NCBI GenBank assembly: GCA_015055835.1
Contig: SVHJ01000008.1
Span: 1-45,517 of the forward strand
Origin: Clostridiales bacterium
GTDB lineage: Bacteria; Bacillota; Clostridia; Christensenellales; Borkfalkiaceae
Direction: 5' to 3'
DNA: 45,517 nt
The notes under the pieces were generated by a model. It was not told where the DNA came from. It did no database searches and saw only the letters and a program-made list of their open reading frames with translations. Every line of letters starts with the position of its first letter. The first letter of the stretch is position 1. The translations under genes were made by a program, and so were the position numbers. Of the stretch, positions 16,373 to 24,587 are shown in pieces.

Positions 16373-19045
16373 ATGCAGTATTATTCTAAGGACTTTGAAT
16401 CAGTTTTAACAGAACTTGGTTCTAAAAAAGAAGGTCTTACAGGAAAAGAAGCTGAAGAAAGACTGTTTAAAAACGGTAAAAACGAACTTGAACAACCTAA
16501 AAAGAAGTCTTTAATTCAAAAATTCTTTGCGCAATTTAAAGACGTAATGATTTTAGTTCTAATTGCAGCAGCACTTATTTCAGCAGCGATAGCGATTTTT
16601 GAAAACGAACTAGCAGAACTATTTGATAGCGCAATCATTATGTTAATCGTAATACTAAATGCGATTATCGGTTTAGTTCAAGAAAATAAGGCAGAAAATG
16701 CGCTTGAGGCCTTAAAAAATATGAATAAGCCTTTCTGTAAAGTAATAAGAAACGGTGAACTTATTTCAGTAAAGAGTGAGGAAATAGTAGTAGGCGATAT
16801 TGTTTCACTTGAAGCTGGTGACTTAGTACCTGCTGATTTAAGACTAATCGACTCACACTCACTTAAGATTGAAGAAGCCGCTTTAACAGGGGAATCAGTA
16901 CCAGCTGAAAAGGACGCAAACGCTATTTGTGATGAAAAAGCGCCACTTGGCGATAGAGTTTGTATGGCATATAGTGGTGGTACGGTTGCTTATGGTAGAG
17001 GACTTGGCGTAGTAGTTGCAACTGGTATGCAAACTGAAGTAGGTAAAATAGCAAAAATGCTTATCAATACAGAAGAAAGCGACACACCACTTCAAAAGCA
17101 ACTTGCAGGCGTAACTAAGGTGCTTAGTATAGTTATTTTAGTAATTGCAGTTATTATTTTTGGTGCAGAACTATTAGTAAAATGGACTGACGGCGATATC
17201 AAGTCTGTTATTATTGAATCATTTATGTCGGCAATAGCAATAGCCGTTGCGGCAATGCCTGAAGGTTTACCAGCAGTTGTAACTATCGTTTTAGCGCTTG
17301 GCGTTCAAAAGATGAGCAAAAGAAATGCAATTATTCGTAACCTACCAGCAGTAGAAACTTTAGGTTGTTGCGAAGTAATTTGTTCTGATAAAACCGGTAC
17401 TTTAACCCTTAACCAAATGACTGTTAAAAAGTTATTTACTTTAAGCGAAGGTTTAGTAAATGAAGAAAACTTTGGTGGTACTTCTTCACAAAAAATGCTT
17501 GTTGAAACTATGGCTCTTTGTAACGATAGTAAAATTAACGGCGACGCTTTCGTTGGGGACCCAACTGAAACTGCGCTTGTTTATTACGCAAGAAAGGTTG
17601 GATATGATTACGCCGAGCTAAACGACACTTGGAAGAGAATTGATGAAGTACCTTTTGATAGTGTTCGTAAACTTATGACAACCGTAAATAAAAACGGGGA
17701 AGAAAAGTTAGCAAGAATTAAAGGCGCAACAGATATTTTACTTAATAGATGTAAGTATATTTTAGACGGCGATACCGTTAGAGATATTACTGAAGAAGAT
17801 ATAGAAAACATCAAAAAAGCCAACTACGAAATGGCAACAAAAGCCCTCCGTGTACTTGGCGTTGCAATAAAGAAAGAAACTGACGATATGGAAAATATCG
17901 AACAAGACCTAACTTTCGTTGGACTAGTAGGTATGATTGACCCACCAAGACCAGAAGTTAAAAAGGCAGTTGCTACTTGTTTTGAAGCAGGTATTCGCCC
18001 TATAATGATAACGGGTGACCACATTGACACGGCAAGTGCAATCGCAAAAGAAATCGGTATTTTAAGGGAAGGCGACAAGGTTATGCTTGGCGCAGAAATT
18101 GATAAACTTTCTGATGAAGAATTCGCTAAAGTTATTAGAGAATATAGCGTATTCGCAAGGGTTAGCCCTGAAAACAAGGTAAGAATTGTTAAAACTTATA
18201 AGAGTTTTGGCAACGTAGTAGCAATGACTGGTGACGGCGTAAACGACGCACCATCTATTAAAGAAGCCGATATCGGTATCGGTATGGGTATAACTGGTAC
18301 TGACGTAAGTAAAGGCGCTGCCGATATGATACTTGTTGATGATAACTTCTCAACCATAGTTGGCGCAGTAGAAGAAGGTAGAAAAATCTTCTCTAATATC
18401 AAAAAGGCAATTCAATTCCTTTTATCAGCAAATATTGCTGAAGTATTATGTTTATTTATAGCAACTGTATTCTTAAGAGTTGACTTCTTATTACCTGTAA
18501 TGATTTTATGGGTAAACCTAGTAACGGATAGCCTACCTGCGTTAGCGCTGGGTACGGAAGAGGCAGAAAAAGACGTTATGAAGTTTAAGCCAAGAAAGTC
18601 AAACGAAAGTATGTTCCGTGGCAAGATGGGTAAGGACATAATTATACAAGGTGTTATGCAAACCATTTTAGTATTAGCATCTTTCTGTATAGGAAATTAC
18701 ATTTTAGAAGTAAACAACCACGCAGCAGCAATGACAATGGCTTTCGTAAGCTTATGTATGATTCAATTATTCCATAGTTATAATATGCGTTCACAACATA
18801 ATAGCGTATTTAATAGAAAGATTTTTTCAAATAAATCGTTAAATATCGCATTTATCGTTGGCGTAATATTAATGCTTGCAGTTATTCTAATTCCAGGTGT
18901 AAATGCTTTATTTGGTACTTCTCCTTTAAATTTAATTGAATGGGTAATAAGCGTTGGTATTTCAATTTTAATTATTCCATTTGTTGAAATTCAAAAATGG
19001 ATTGAAAGAAAAATTGCAAAAAAGAAAGGTAAATCAATATTATAA
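16373..19045 (+). CDS. P-type cation-transporting ATPase (Ca2+/Mn2+ type)
   Basis: A P2A-like pump of 890 residues. It has a cation ATPase N-domain at 1-70 and the actuator loop with LTGESVPAEK. The membrane motif MPEGLPAVV binds the ion, and the phosphorylation site is SDKTGTLT (Asp339). The nucleotide-binding domain ends in MTGDGVNDAPSIKEADIG, and a C-terminal membrane domain follows. The family includes Ca2+ pumps and the Mn2+ exporters YoaB and MgtA of lactic acid bacteria and streptococci. The Mn2+ riboswitch in front strongly suggests Mn2+ efflux when internal Mn2+ is high. An AAGGAG Shine-Dalgarno is present and a terminator follows. Confidence 0.93.
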   Translation: MQYYSKDFESVLTELGSKKEGLTGKEAEERLFKNGKNELEQPKKKSLIQKFFAQFKDVMILVLIAAALISAAIAIFENELAELFDSAIIMLIVILNAIIGLVQENKAENALEALKNMNKPFCKVIRNGELISVKSEEIVVGDIVSLEAGDLVPADLRLIDSHSLKIEEAALTGESVPAEKDANAICDEKAPLGDRVCMAYSGGTVAYGRGLGVVVATGMQTEVGKIAKMLINTEESDTPLQKQLAGVTKVLSIVILVIAVIIFGAELLVKWTDGDIKSVIIESFMSAIAIAVAAMPEGLPAVVTIVLALGVQKMSKRNAIIRNLPAVETLGCCEVICSDKTGTLTLNQMTVKKLFTLSEGLVNEENFGGTSSQKMLVETMALCNDSKINGDAFVGDPTETALVYYARKVGYDYAELNDTWKRIDEVPFDSVRKLMTTVNKNGEEKLARIKGATDILLNRCKYILDGDTVRDITEEDIENIKKANYEMATKALRVLGVAIKKETDDMENIEQDLTFVGLVGMIDPPRPEVKKAVATCFEAGIRPIMITGDHIDTASAIAKEIGILREGDKVMLGAEIDKLSDEEFAKVIREYSVFARVSPENKVRIVKTYKSFGNVVAMTGDGVNDAPSIKEADIGIGMGITGTDVSKGAADMILVDDNFSTIVGAVEEGRKIFSNIKKAIQFLLSANIAEVLCLFIATVFLRVDFLLPVMILWVNLVTDSLPALALGTEEAEKDVMKFKPRKSNESMFRGKMGKDIIIQGVMQTILVLASFCIGNYILEVNNHAAAMTMAFVSLCMIQLFHSYNMRSQHNSVFNRKIFSNKSLNIAFIVGVILMLAVILIPGVNALFGTSPLNLIEWVISVGISILIIPFVEIQKWIERKIAKKKGKSIL

Positions 19046-19052
19046 TAAAAGA

Positions 19053-19083
19053 AAAAACGGCTTAAGAATTAAGCCGTTTTTTT
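19053..19083 (+). terminator. terminator after the P-type ATPase gene
   Basis: A 13-bp stem (19053-19065 with 19069-19081) has a GAA loop and a T run. It lies eight bases after the ATPase stop, directly before the next promoter. Confidence 0.9.
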
Positions 19084-19087
19084 GTTG

Positions 19088-19116
19088 TTGACAAGGCTTT
19101 TTTAAAGTGATAAAAT
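19088..19116 (+). promoter_or_regulatory. extended -10 promoter for the LRR lipoprotein gene
   Basis: TTGACA (19088-19093), a 17-base spacer ending in TGA, and TAAAAT (19111-19116). This is near-consensus, so strong expression is expected. An AGAGGA Shine-Dalgarno is just before the ATG at 19145. Confidence 0.8.
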
Positions 19117-19144
19117 CTAAATATAATATATTCTAGAGGAAAGT

Positions 19145-20593
19145 ATGAAAAAACTAATTAAAATAATAAGTTTAATACTTAGTTTATGTGTTTTCAGCAC
19201 CCTTTTTGCTTGTATGGGACCTGGTGGAGACGTTGGCTCAGCAGGGGGTGGCGCTGGCAATGGAGATGGCGAACATACTACTCATACCTACGTTATCGTT
19301 AAGTATGACAATGAGTTCCATTGGAAAGAATGTTCTTGTGGGGAACAAGACGATTTTAAATTGCACGATATAATAGGTGATTCTTGCGAATGTGGTTTTA
19401 GCTTTAGCCAAACTCCTGATGAAGATGATAAAGATGACGGTGGTTCATCTTCAGGTGGAGGGGGAAGTGGCGATAGTGATGGTCCATCAGCACCACCTGT
19501 TCAAGGCGATGGAACAGTCAGTTTTGGTTTGGATTTTTCTCTTGAAAAGAACGGTACTGAATATAGTGTAGCAGAAGGCAGTTGTAATGATAGAAACGTA
19601 ATAATTCCTGCAACTTATAACGGTTTACCAGTGACAAGAATATGGGGAGATAATTTTAATACTACTACTATGGTTAGTATAACAATTCCTGAAACGGTAG
19701 TGGAGATAGGCAATTCACCTTTTCCTATTGCTAAAAATTTAGTAAATATAGAAGTGGCAGAAAATAACCCTATGTTTAAGTCAGTTGATGGCGTTTTATA
19801 TTCTAAAGACGGAAAAACTTTGATAAAATATGGAGCAGGTAAAGACGCTTCTAATTTAGAAATACCTAAAGAAGTAACTACAATAGGTAGCTACGCTTTT
19901 TGTCGTTCAAAGTCGTTAAGAAGTATAGAAATCCCTAATGGTGTAGAAAAAATTGACTCATTTGCGTTTTATATGTGTGAATTTTTAAAAAGTGTTAAAA
20001 TGCCAGACACGGTAAAGGAATTAGTAGGAGGTGCTTTTTCTGATTGTGTTGCTTTAAGCGAGGTAAATCTTTCTAACGGACTTGTTGAATTGAGTGAAAA
20101 ACTTTTTAATAAATGTGAATCTTTAACTAAAATTGAAATTCCAGATAGTGTAAAGTATATTCATGGTTCGTTTAGAAATTGTACAGCCTTAGAAGAAGTA
20201 AAACTTTCAAATAACGTAGAGTGGATGTCAGGTACTTTTTTTAATTGTAAAAAATTAAAAACGATAAGTCTTCCAAATACTTTAACTAATATAAGCTATG
20301 AAACTTTTAGTGGCTGTGAAAGTTTACAAGGGATAACTTTACCTGATAATTTAATGGATATAGGTTCAAGTGCTTTTGCTGGTTGTAAGTCGTTAACAAA
20401 ACTTCATTTTCCTGCAACGTTAACGGGAATTGGCTATAACGCTTTTGATGGTTGTACGGGGCTAACAGAAGTGACTTATGGTGGTAGCACTGGAGATTGG
20501 GGGGTATATATTGGCTTTTTCAATAGAGAGTTTTTCCAAAATACTTCTATAACAAAAGTCATTTGTTCTGACGGTAGTGTAAACGTAAAATAA
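19145..20593 (+). CDS. BspA-like leucine-rich-repeat lipoprotein
   Basis: A secreted lipoprotein of 482 residues. The signal peptide ends in the lipobox LFAC, with lipidated Cys23. A glycine-rich linker leads to a small Cys/His segment (about 47-85) with FHWKECSCGE and CECGF, a pattern seen in surface proteins of gut Bacillota. A second Gly/Ser/Asp linker (about 90-125) precedes a right-handed solenoid of LRR_5 (BspA-type) repeats from about 140 to the end, with repeated units such as IPNGVEKIDSFAFYMC. The role is unknown; adhesion or binding to host or microbial ligands is the usual proposal. It is monocistronic, with its own strong promoter and terminator. Confidence 0.88.
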   Translation: MKKLIKIISLILSLCVFSTLFACMGPGGDVGSAGGGAGNGDGEHTTHTYVIVKYDNEFHWKECSCGEQDDFKLHDIIGDSCECGFSFSQTPDEDDKDDGGSSSGGGGSGDSDGPSAPPVQGDGTVSFGLDFSLEKNGTEYSVAEGSCNDRNVIIPATYNGLPVTRIWGDNFNTTTMVSITIPETVVEIGNSPFPIAKNLVNIEVAENNPMFKSVDGVLYSKDGKTLIKYGAGKDASNLEIPKEVTTIGSYAFCRSKSLRSIEIPNGVEKIDSFAFYMCEFLKSVKMPDTVKELVGGAFSDCVALSEVNLSNGLVELSEKLFNKCESLTKIEIPDSVKYIHGSFRNCTALEEVKLSNNVEWMSGTFFNCKKLKTISLPNTLTNISYETFSGCESLQGITLPDNLMDIGSSAFAGCKSLTKLHFPATLTGIGYNAFDGCTGLTEVTYGGSTGDWGVYIGFFNREFFQNTSITKVICSDGSVNVK

Positions 20594-20604
20594 ACTAAAA
20601 AAAT

Positions 20605-20636
20605 AAAAACGGTTTGAAAACTCAAACCGTTTTTTT
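20605..20636. terminator. bidirectional terminator between LRR and U32 genes
   Basis: A 13-bp stem (20605-20617 with 20622-20634) has A and T runs on the two sides. It can terminate both the lipoprotein transcript and the convergent U32 transcript. Confidence 0.9.
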
Positions 20637-22779
20637 ATTTTCTTAAATCAATTAAATTTTTATTTAGTTTTGGCGTACTAAACTCTTCTTTTGGTATTAG
20701 TTCAAAATAACAGTTAAGTATTTTATATCTTCTTATAAAATAAGAATTATTTTTTTCATCAGTATATTCTAAACTACCAAAAGCGCAAGTTTTACACCCT
20801 TTTTTATTGACGGCAATAGACGGACAATGACAAAAAGTCATAAGTGGTAAATTACCCGTTTTTATGCCTATATAATCACCGTTTAATTTTTCGCTTTCCA
20901 TAGAAATTATAACGTTTTCAGCCCCTAAACTTAAATGCGCGTTAGCCGTTAAATTGTTATAGACGTTCAAGTTATAACCTATAATAGTAGGGTAAATATT
21001 TAAATATTTTAATCCCCAGTAATTTTCAGCAACAACGCCGAACTTAAAGGAAAGTGAAGATAAAATATCGTCAATATATTCAACCTCTTCTTTGGTTGCA
21101 AAAATAGGTAGGTTAATATATAAAGTTTTATCGTACCCATTATTTTTTAGTTTAGCATAAAAATCTTCAATAACCGTTTTAGAGTAGGTTAAAGGGGATA
21201 AAATAACCGTTTCATCATTGAAATAAAAGTCAATTTCTTCATTTACAAGTAAAAGATTTTTAGGCTCACAATCTATCTTTTCAGCGCTAATATCTACTTT
21301 AGAAATTGTCGGTAAATTTTGGTTATAACTATTAATTATTTCATCTTCTAAAAGGGAAACGGCAGTTCTTCTAAGTTCGTTTAGTTTAGATGACGGAATA
21401 AAAACCTTATCGGCATCAAAACTAAAATTATTTAGGTAAAAAACGCTTTCTTTTAACTTAGAAAAACTTTTTACAGCATCTTCTTTTAGTAAAGGTTTGT
21501 TAATTGACGGCTCTAAAATATCCCCAAAAACTGTTACCTTAAAAGTGCCGTAAGTCGCAGTTAAAGATGCCTTTTCATTTTCTTTTGCAGTAAAATAAAA
21601 GTCAACTGGTAAATATTTTTTATTCTCTAAAAGTTCTTTTTCAAACTCATAGTCAAGTGGTCTATAAACAAGACTATTTTCTAAAGGTTTTCTAACAGAA
21701 TAAACGATTGTTAAACCACCTTTTTTATCTACGTTTCCAACCCCTAAACTAACCTCTTTATCCTTAAAAATAAACTTTAATCCGTCGTTTTTGTTTATGG
21801 TTAATTTGGTATCGATTGCAATTTCAAAAATATCTTTAAAAGGCTTAACGTAAGCCACCTTTCCAAGGTATTCTCCAAGGTGATTTTGTGTTTTTTCGTT
21901 TATAATTTTGTCGTTACCATTTAGGTAAGCGTTTTTATTAAACTCTCCACGAGAAAATATTTTTAAAAGGGTTAAAAGGTCTTTATTTTCTAGATTTCCA
22001 TTTAATGCTTTTCTATAAGTTTTAACAACGCCAGCAACGTAAGAGGGGCGTTTTAGCCTACCTTCAATTTTAATAGAGTCAACCCCTAATTTTTTAAGTT
22101 CATCAAGTCTTTCAATTAAACATAAATCTGAAGGAGAAAGGTAGTAGCCGTCCATTTCATTATTATTAGATTTTACTTTATATTTTAACCTACAAAGTTG
22201 ATAACATTTACCTAAATTCCCACTATTTTTATTTTTCATAGCGCTTAAATAACAGTTACCTGAAAAAGCAACGCATAAAGCGCCGTGAACGAAATATTCT
22301 ATTTCTAAATTAGTATTTTTTTTAATATCAATAATATCTTGAGGTTTAGTTTCTCTAGATAATACTACCCTTTTAAAACCTAGTTTTTCTAAAACTTTCG
22401 CGCCAGCAAGGTTGTGTATTCCCATTTGCGTACTAGCGTGCAAAACTATATTTTTATATCGTTTTAAAAGATTATAGGCAACGCCAAAATCTTGCACAAT
22501 AAAAGCATCAACCTTAGCGTCGATTAAAAGGTCAATCATATCAAAAAAGTCGCCTAAATTTTCATCACTAATTAAGGTGTTAACGGTAATATAAACCCTA
22601 ACGCCGTAAAGGTGAGAAAATCTGACAATGCTTTTAATATTTTCAGTTGTAAAGTTATCTGCTTTTATTCTTGCGTTAAAATTTTGCAGTCCAAGATAAA
22701 CGGCGTCAGCACCGTTATAAATAGCTTGGTAAAAACTGTCTAAATCGCCACAAGGAGCAAGTAGTTCTAAATTTTTCAT
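20635..22779 (-). CDS. peptidase U32 family protein, long form
   Basis: Characterised members of the U32 family are RNA hydroxylation enzymes (TrhP for tRNA uridine-34, RlhA for 23S rRNA C2501), although the family was first described as collagenase-like. This 714-residue protein begins ELLAPCGDLDSFYQAI and has the family signature EYFVHGALCVAFSGNC at 161-176. Cysteines 169, 176, 192 and 196 lie in the expected iron-sulfur region. The C-terminal half corresponds to the long, RlhA-like architecture and has another cysteine cluster (CHCPS, GCKTC). The gene is alone between two plus-strand units and appears leaderless: a TATAAT box ends six bases before the ATG. Confidence 0.88.
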   Translation of the reverse strand: MKNLELLAPCGDLDSFYQAIYNGADAVYLGLQNFNARIKADNFTTENIKSIVRFSHLYGVRVYITVNTLISDENLGDFFDMIDLLIDAKVDAFIVQDFGVAYNLLKRYKNIVLHASTQMGIHNLAGAKVLEKLGFKRVVLSRETKPQDIIDIKKNTNLEIEYFVHGALCVAFSGNCYLSAMKNKNSGNLGKCYQLCRLKYKVKSNNNEMDGYYLSPSDLCLIERLDELKKLGVDSIKIEGRLKRPSYVAGVVKTYRKALNGNLENKDLLTLLKIFSRGEFNKNAYLNGNDKIINEKTQNHLGEYLGKVAYVKPFKDIFEIAIDTKLTINKNDGLKFIFKDKEVSLGVGNVDKKGGLTIVYSVRKPLENSLVYRPLDYEFEKELLENKKYLPVDFYFTAKENEKASLTATYGTFKVTVFGDILEPSINKPLLKEDAVKSFSKLKESVFYLNNFSFDADKVFIPSSKLNELRRTAVSLLEDEIINSYNQNLPTISKVDISAEKIDCEPKNLLLVNEEIDFYFNDETVILSPLTYSKTVIEDFYAKLKNNGYDKTLYINLPIFATKEEVEYIDDILSSLSFKFGVVAENYWGLKYLNIYPTIIGYNLNVYNNLTANAHLSLGAENVIISMESEKLNGDYIGIKTGNLPLMTFCHCPSIAVNKKGCKTCAFGSLEYTDEKNNSYFIRRYKILNCYFELIPKEEFSTPKLNKNLIDLRK

Positions 22780-22785
22780 AAAACG

Positions 22786-22814
22786 ATTATATCACATAAA
22801 GAAAAACAGCACAA
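22786..22814 (-). promoter_or_regulatory. promoter for the U32 gene, leaderless arrangement
   Basis: On the minus strand TTGTGC, a 17-base spacer ending TGA, and a perfect TATAAT are followed by CGTTTT and then the ATG. The start point would fall on the A of the start codon. Confidence 0.65.
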
Positions 22815-22852
22815 GAAAAATAAAAAAATATTGCGTAAAGGTGGTAAAATAG

Positions 22853-22881
22853 TTGACAAAAAAAGGGTTTTTTATTATATT
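22853..22881 (+). promoter_or_regulatory. sigma-A promoter of the T-box operon
   Basis: TTGACA (22853-22858), a 17-base spacer and TATATT (22876-22881). Transcription would begin near 22888, about 20 bases before the T-box stem I. Confidence 0.8.
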
Positions 22882-22904
22882 AAATATATATTTAATATTA
22901 TCCT

Positions 22905-23168
22905 AGTTAAATGCTATGAAGGAATTAAGTTTTGCTTAAATCTTTTTCAGAGAGTCAGTGGTTGGTGTGAACTGATATAGAAGGTAAAACAGTCTCGTTC
23001 CGGAGCAGGAATTCTGAAAGTTTTTTTAAGTAAGGGTTCTCGGCAGATTCCGTTATCAAAATCAATGGCTTGATAGAGCTAAAAAGTGGCTAATTTATTT
23101 AGCAAGTAGGGTGGTACCGCGATAATTTCGTCCCTAAAGTAAAAGTATATTACTTTGGGGATTTTTTT
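22905..23168 (+). ncRNA. T-box leader, probable leucine (CUC) specifier
   Basis: Stem I has the K-turn GCTATGA and its GGAGC partner, an apical AGAGAGTCAGTGGTTGGTGTG region, and a specifier loop. The loop is bounded by GGAA/TTCC below and GTTTT/AAAAC above. The loop's 3' strand AGTCTCG places CTC (22994-22996) before a purine, as expected for a specifier codon. The antiterminator has the T-box AGGGTGGTACCGCG (23108-23121), whose TGGT would pair with ACCA, fitting an A discriminator such as that of tRNA-Leu. A terminator (23131-23142 with 23150-23161, then Ts) follows. Uncharged tRNA-Leu should therefore turn on the downstream genes. This occupies most of the 410-base gap before the next gene. 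Confidence 0.9.
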
Positions 23169-23189
23169 ATAAAAAGGAGATTAAGAAAA

Positions 23190-24587
23190 ATGAAAAAGGT
23201 AATGATTAGTGATATTTCTTTATCAGAAGCATCAAAAAAGAACGGGGCATTAAGTTTTAAAGAAAAGCTGGAAATTGCAAAAAAGTTAAACGATTTAAAG
23301 GTTGACGCAATTGAAGTAGGTCCATTACTTAATGAAAAAACAGACGCCGTTTTAATCAGAACCATTTCAACTTTTGTAAAAAATAGCACTATTGCCGTTT
23401 TATGTGAACCAAAAGTAGAATCAATTAAAAAGGCATACGACGCAGTAGCAACTGCAAAATCAAAAAGATTAGTAATCAATATTCCTGTATCTTCAGTGCA
23501 AATGGAATATACTTACCAAAAAAAGCCAAAGAAGATGCTTGAATTGATTGAAGAAACGGTAAAGTATGCAAAAACTTTATGTAACGACGTAGAAGTTTCA
23601 TTAGACGACGCTACTAGAAGTGATATAGAATTTTTATCTTTAGCAATTGATACTGCAGTAAACGCAGGCGCTAATATAATAACTTTAGCAGACTTAAGTG
23701 GAACAATGTTACCAAATGATTTTGGTGCATTTATAACGGATATTAAACAAAATGCGCCAATGCTTTCAAAGGTAGTTTTAGGCGTTCAAACAAACAACAG
23801 TTTAACCTTTGCAGTAGCAAACTTATTCTCTGCAATTAAGGTAGGTGCAAGCTTAATAAAAACTTCAAGTATATCAAACAACTTTGCATCACTTGAAAAG
23901 ACGGTTGCAGGTTTTGTTTCACTAGGTAACGATCTTGAAGTAAAATGTGGAATTAACTATACTGAAATAGGTAGAATTATTAGCCAAATTTCAAGAATAA
24001 CAACTTCTCAAGGGGAGTTTTTAAAGACTGTTAGTGATGAAGATGATAAAGAAGTATTTAAAAAGGAAACTACTTTAGCAGAACTTACTAAAATCATAAA
24101 GAAAAAGGGTTACGTTTTAACTGCTGACGATATTCACAAGGTTTATGAAAGATTTATCGCTTTTTCAAACAAAAAGGAAGTTGGCTCAAAAGAACTTGAC
24201 GTAATAATTGCAAACACGGCTTTACAAGTACCTGATACTTACAGCCTAAAAAGTTACGTAATTAATAGTGGTAACATTATTTCTTCAACTGCAAACATAA
24301 TTTTAGAAAAAGAGGGAGAACTTTTTGAAGGATTAAGTTCTGGTAACGGACCTATTGACGCAAGTTTTAAGGCGATAGAAAATATTTTAGGTCATCACTA
24401 TGAACTTGACGACTTCCAAATCCAATCAGTAACCGAAGGTAAAGAGGCTATGGGTGAAGCGCTAGTTAAACTTCGCGTAAACGGTAAACTTTACTCAGGA
24501 AGAGGGGTTTCTATCGATATTATAGGCGCAAGTATAAGAGCGTATCTTAACGCAATTAACAAAATTATTCACGAGGAGAATGACTAA
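23190..24587 (+). CDS. 2-isopropylmalate synthase-like protein with degenerate active site
   Basis: A TIM-barrel of the HMG-CoA lyase/LeuA type (about 1-270) joined to a well-conserved LeuA allosteric domain (about 330-460), which contains SSGNGPIDASFKAI and a GRGVSIDIIGASIRAYLNAI segment. The catalytic part departs from LeuA. The metal and catalytic motif DTTLRDGEQ is replaced by DISLSEASK (8-16), the HxHND motif by Q200-T-N-N-S, and the NGxGER loop is absent. The 465-residue length is slightly short for LeuA. It is the first gene after the Leu T-box and overlaps the next gene by one base. It may be a leucine-sensing regulator, a subunit of another enzyme, or a synthase with altered chemistry. 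Ordinary isopropylmalate synthase activity is doubtful. Confidence 0.8.
   Translation: MKKVMISDISLSEASKKNGALSFKEKLEIAKKLNDLKVDAIEVGPLLNEKTDAVLIRTISTFVKNSTIAVLCEPKVESIKKAYDAVATAKSKRLVINIPVSSVQMEYTYQKKPKKMLELIEETVKYAKTLCNDVEVSLDDATRSDIEFLSLAIDTAVNAGANIITLADLSGTMLPNDFGAFITDIKQNAPMLSKVVLGVQTNNSLTFAVANLFSAIKVGASLIKTSSISNNFASLEKTVAGFVSLGNDLEVKCGINYTEIGRIISQISRITTSQGEFLKTVSDEDDKEVFKKETTLAELTKIIKKKGYVLTADDIHKVYERFIAFSNKKEVGSKELDVIIANTALQVPDTYSLKSYVINSGNIISSTANIILEKEGELFEGLSSGNGPIDASFKAIENILGHHYELDDFQIQSVTEGKEAMGEALVKLRVNGKLYSGRGVSIDIIGASIRAYLNAINKIIHEEND

Noticed and set aside
23190..24587. Plain annotation as leuA
   Set aside because: The catalytic Arg, the metal-binding HxH and the GER loop are all replaced, so isopropylmalate synthase activity should not be assumed.
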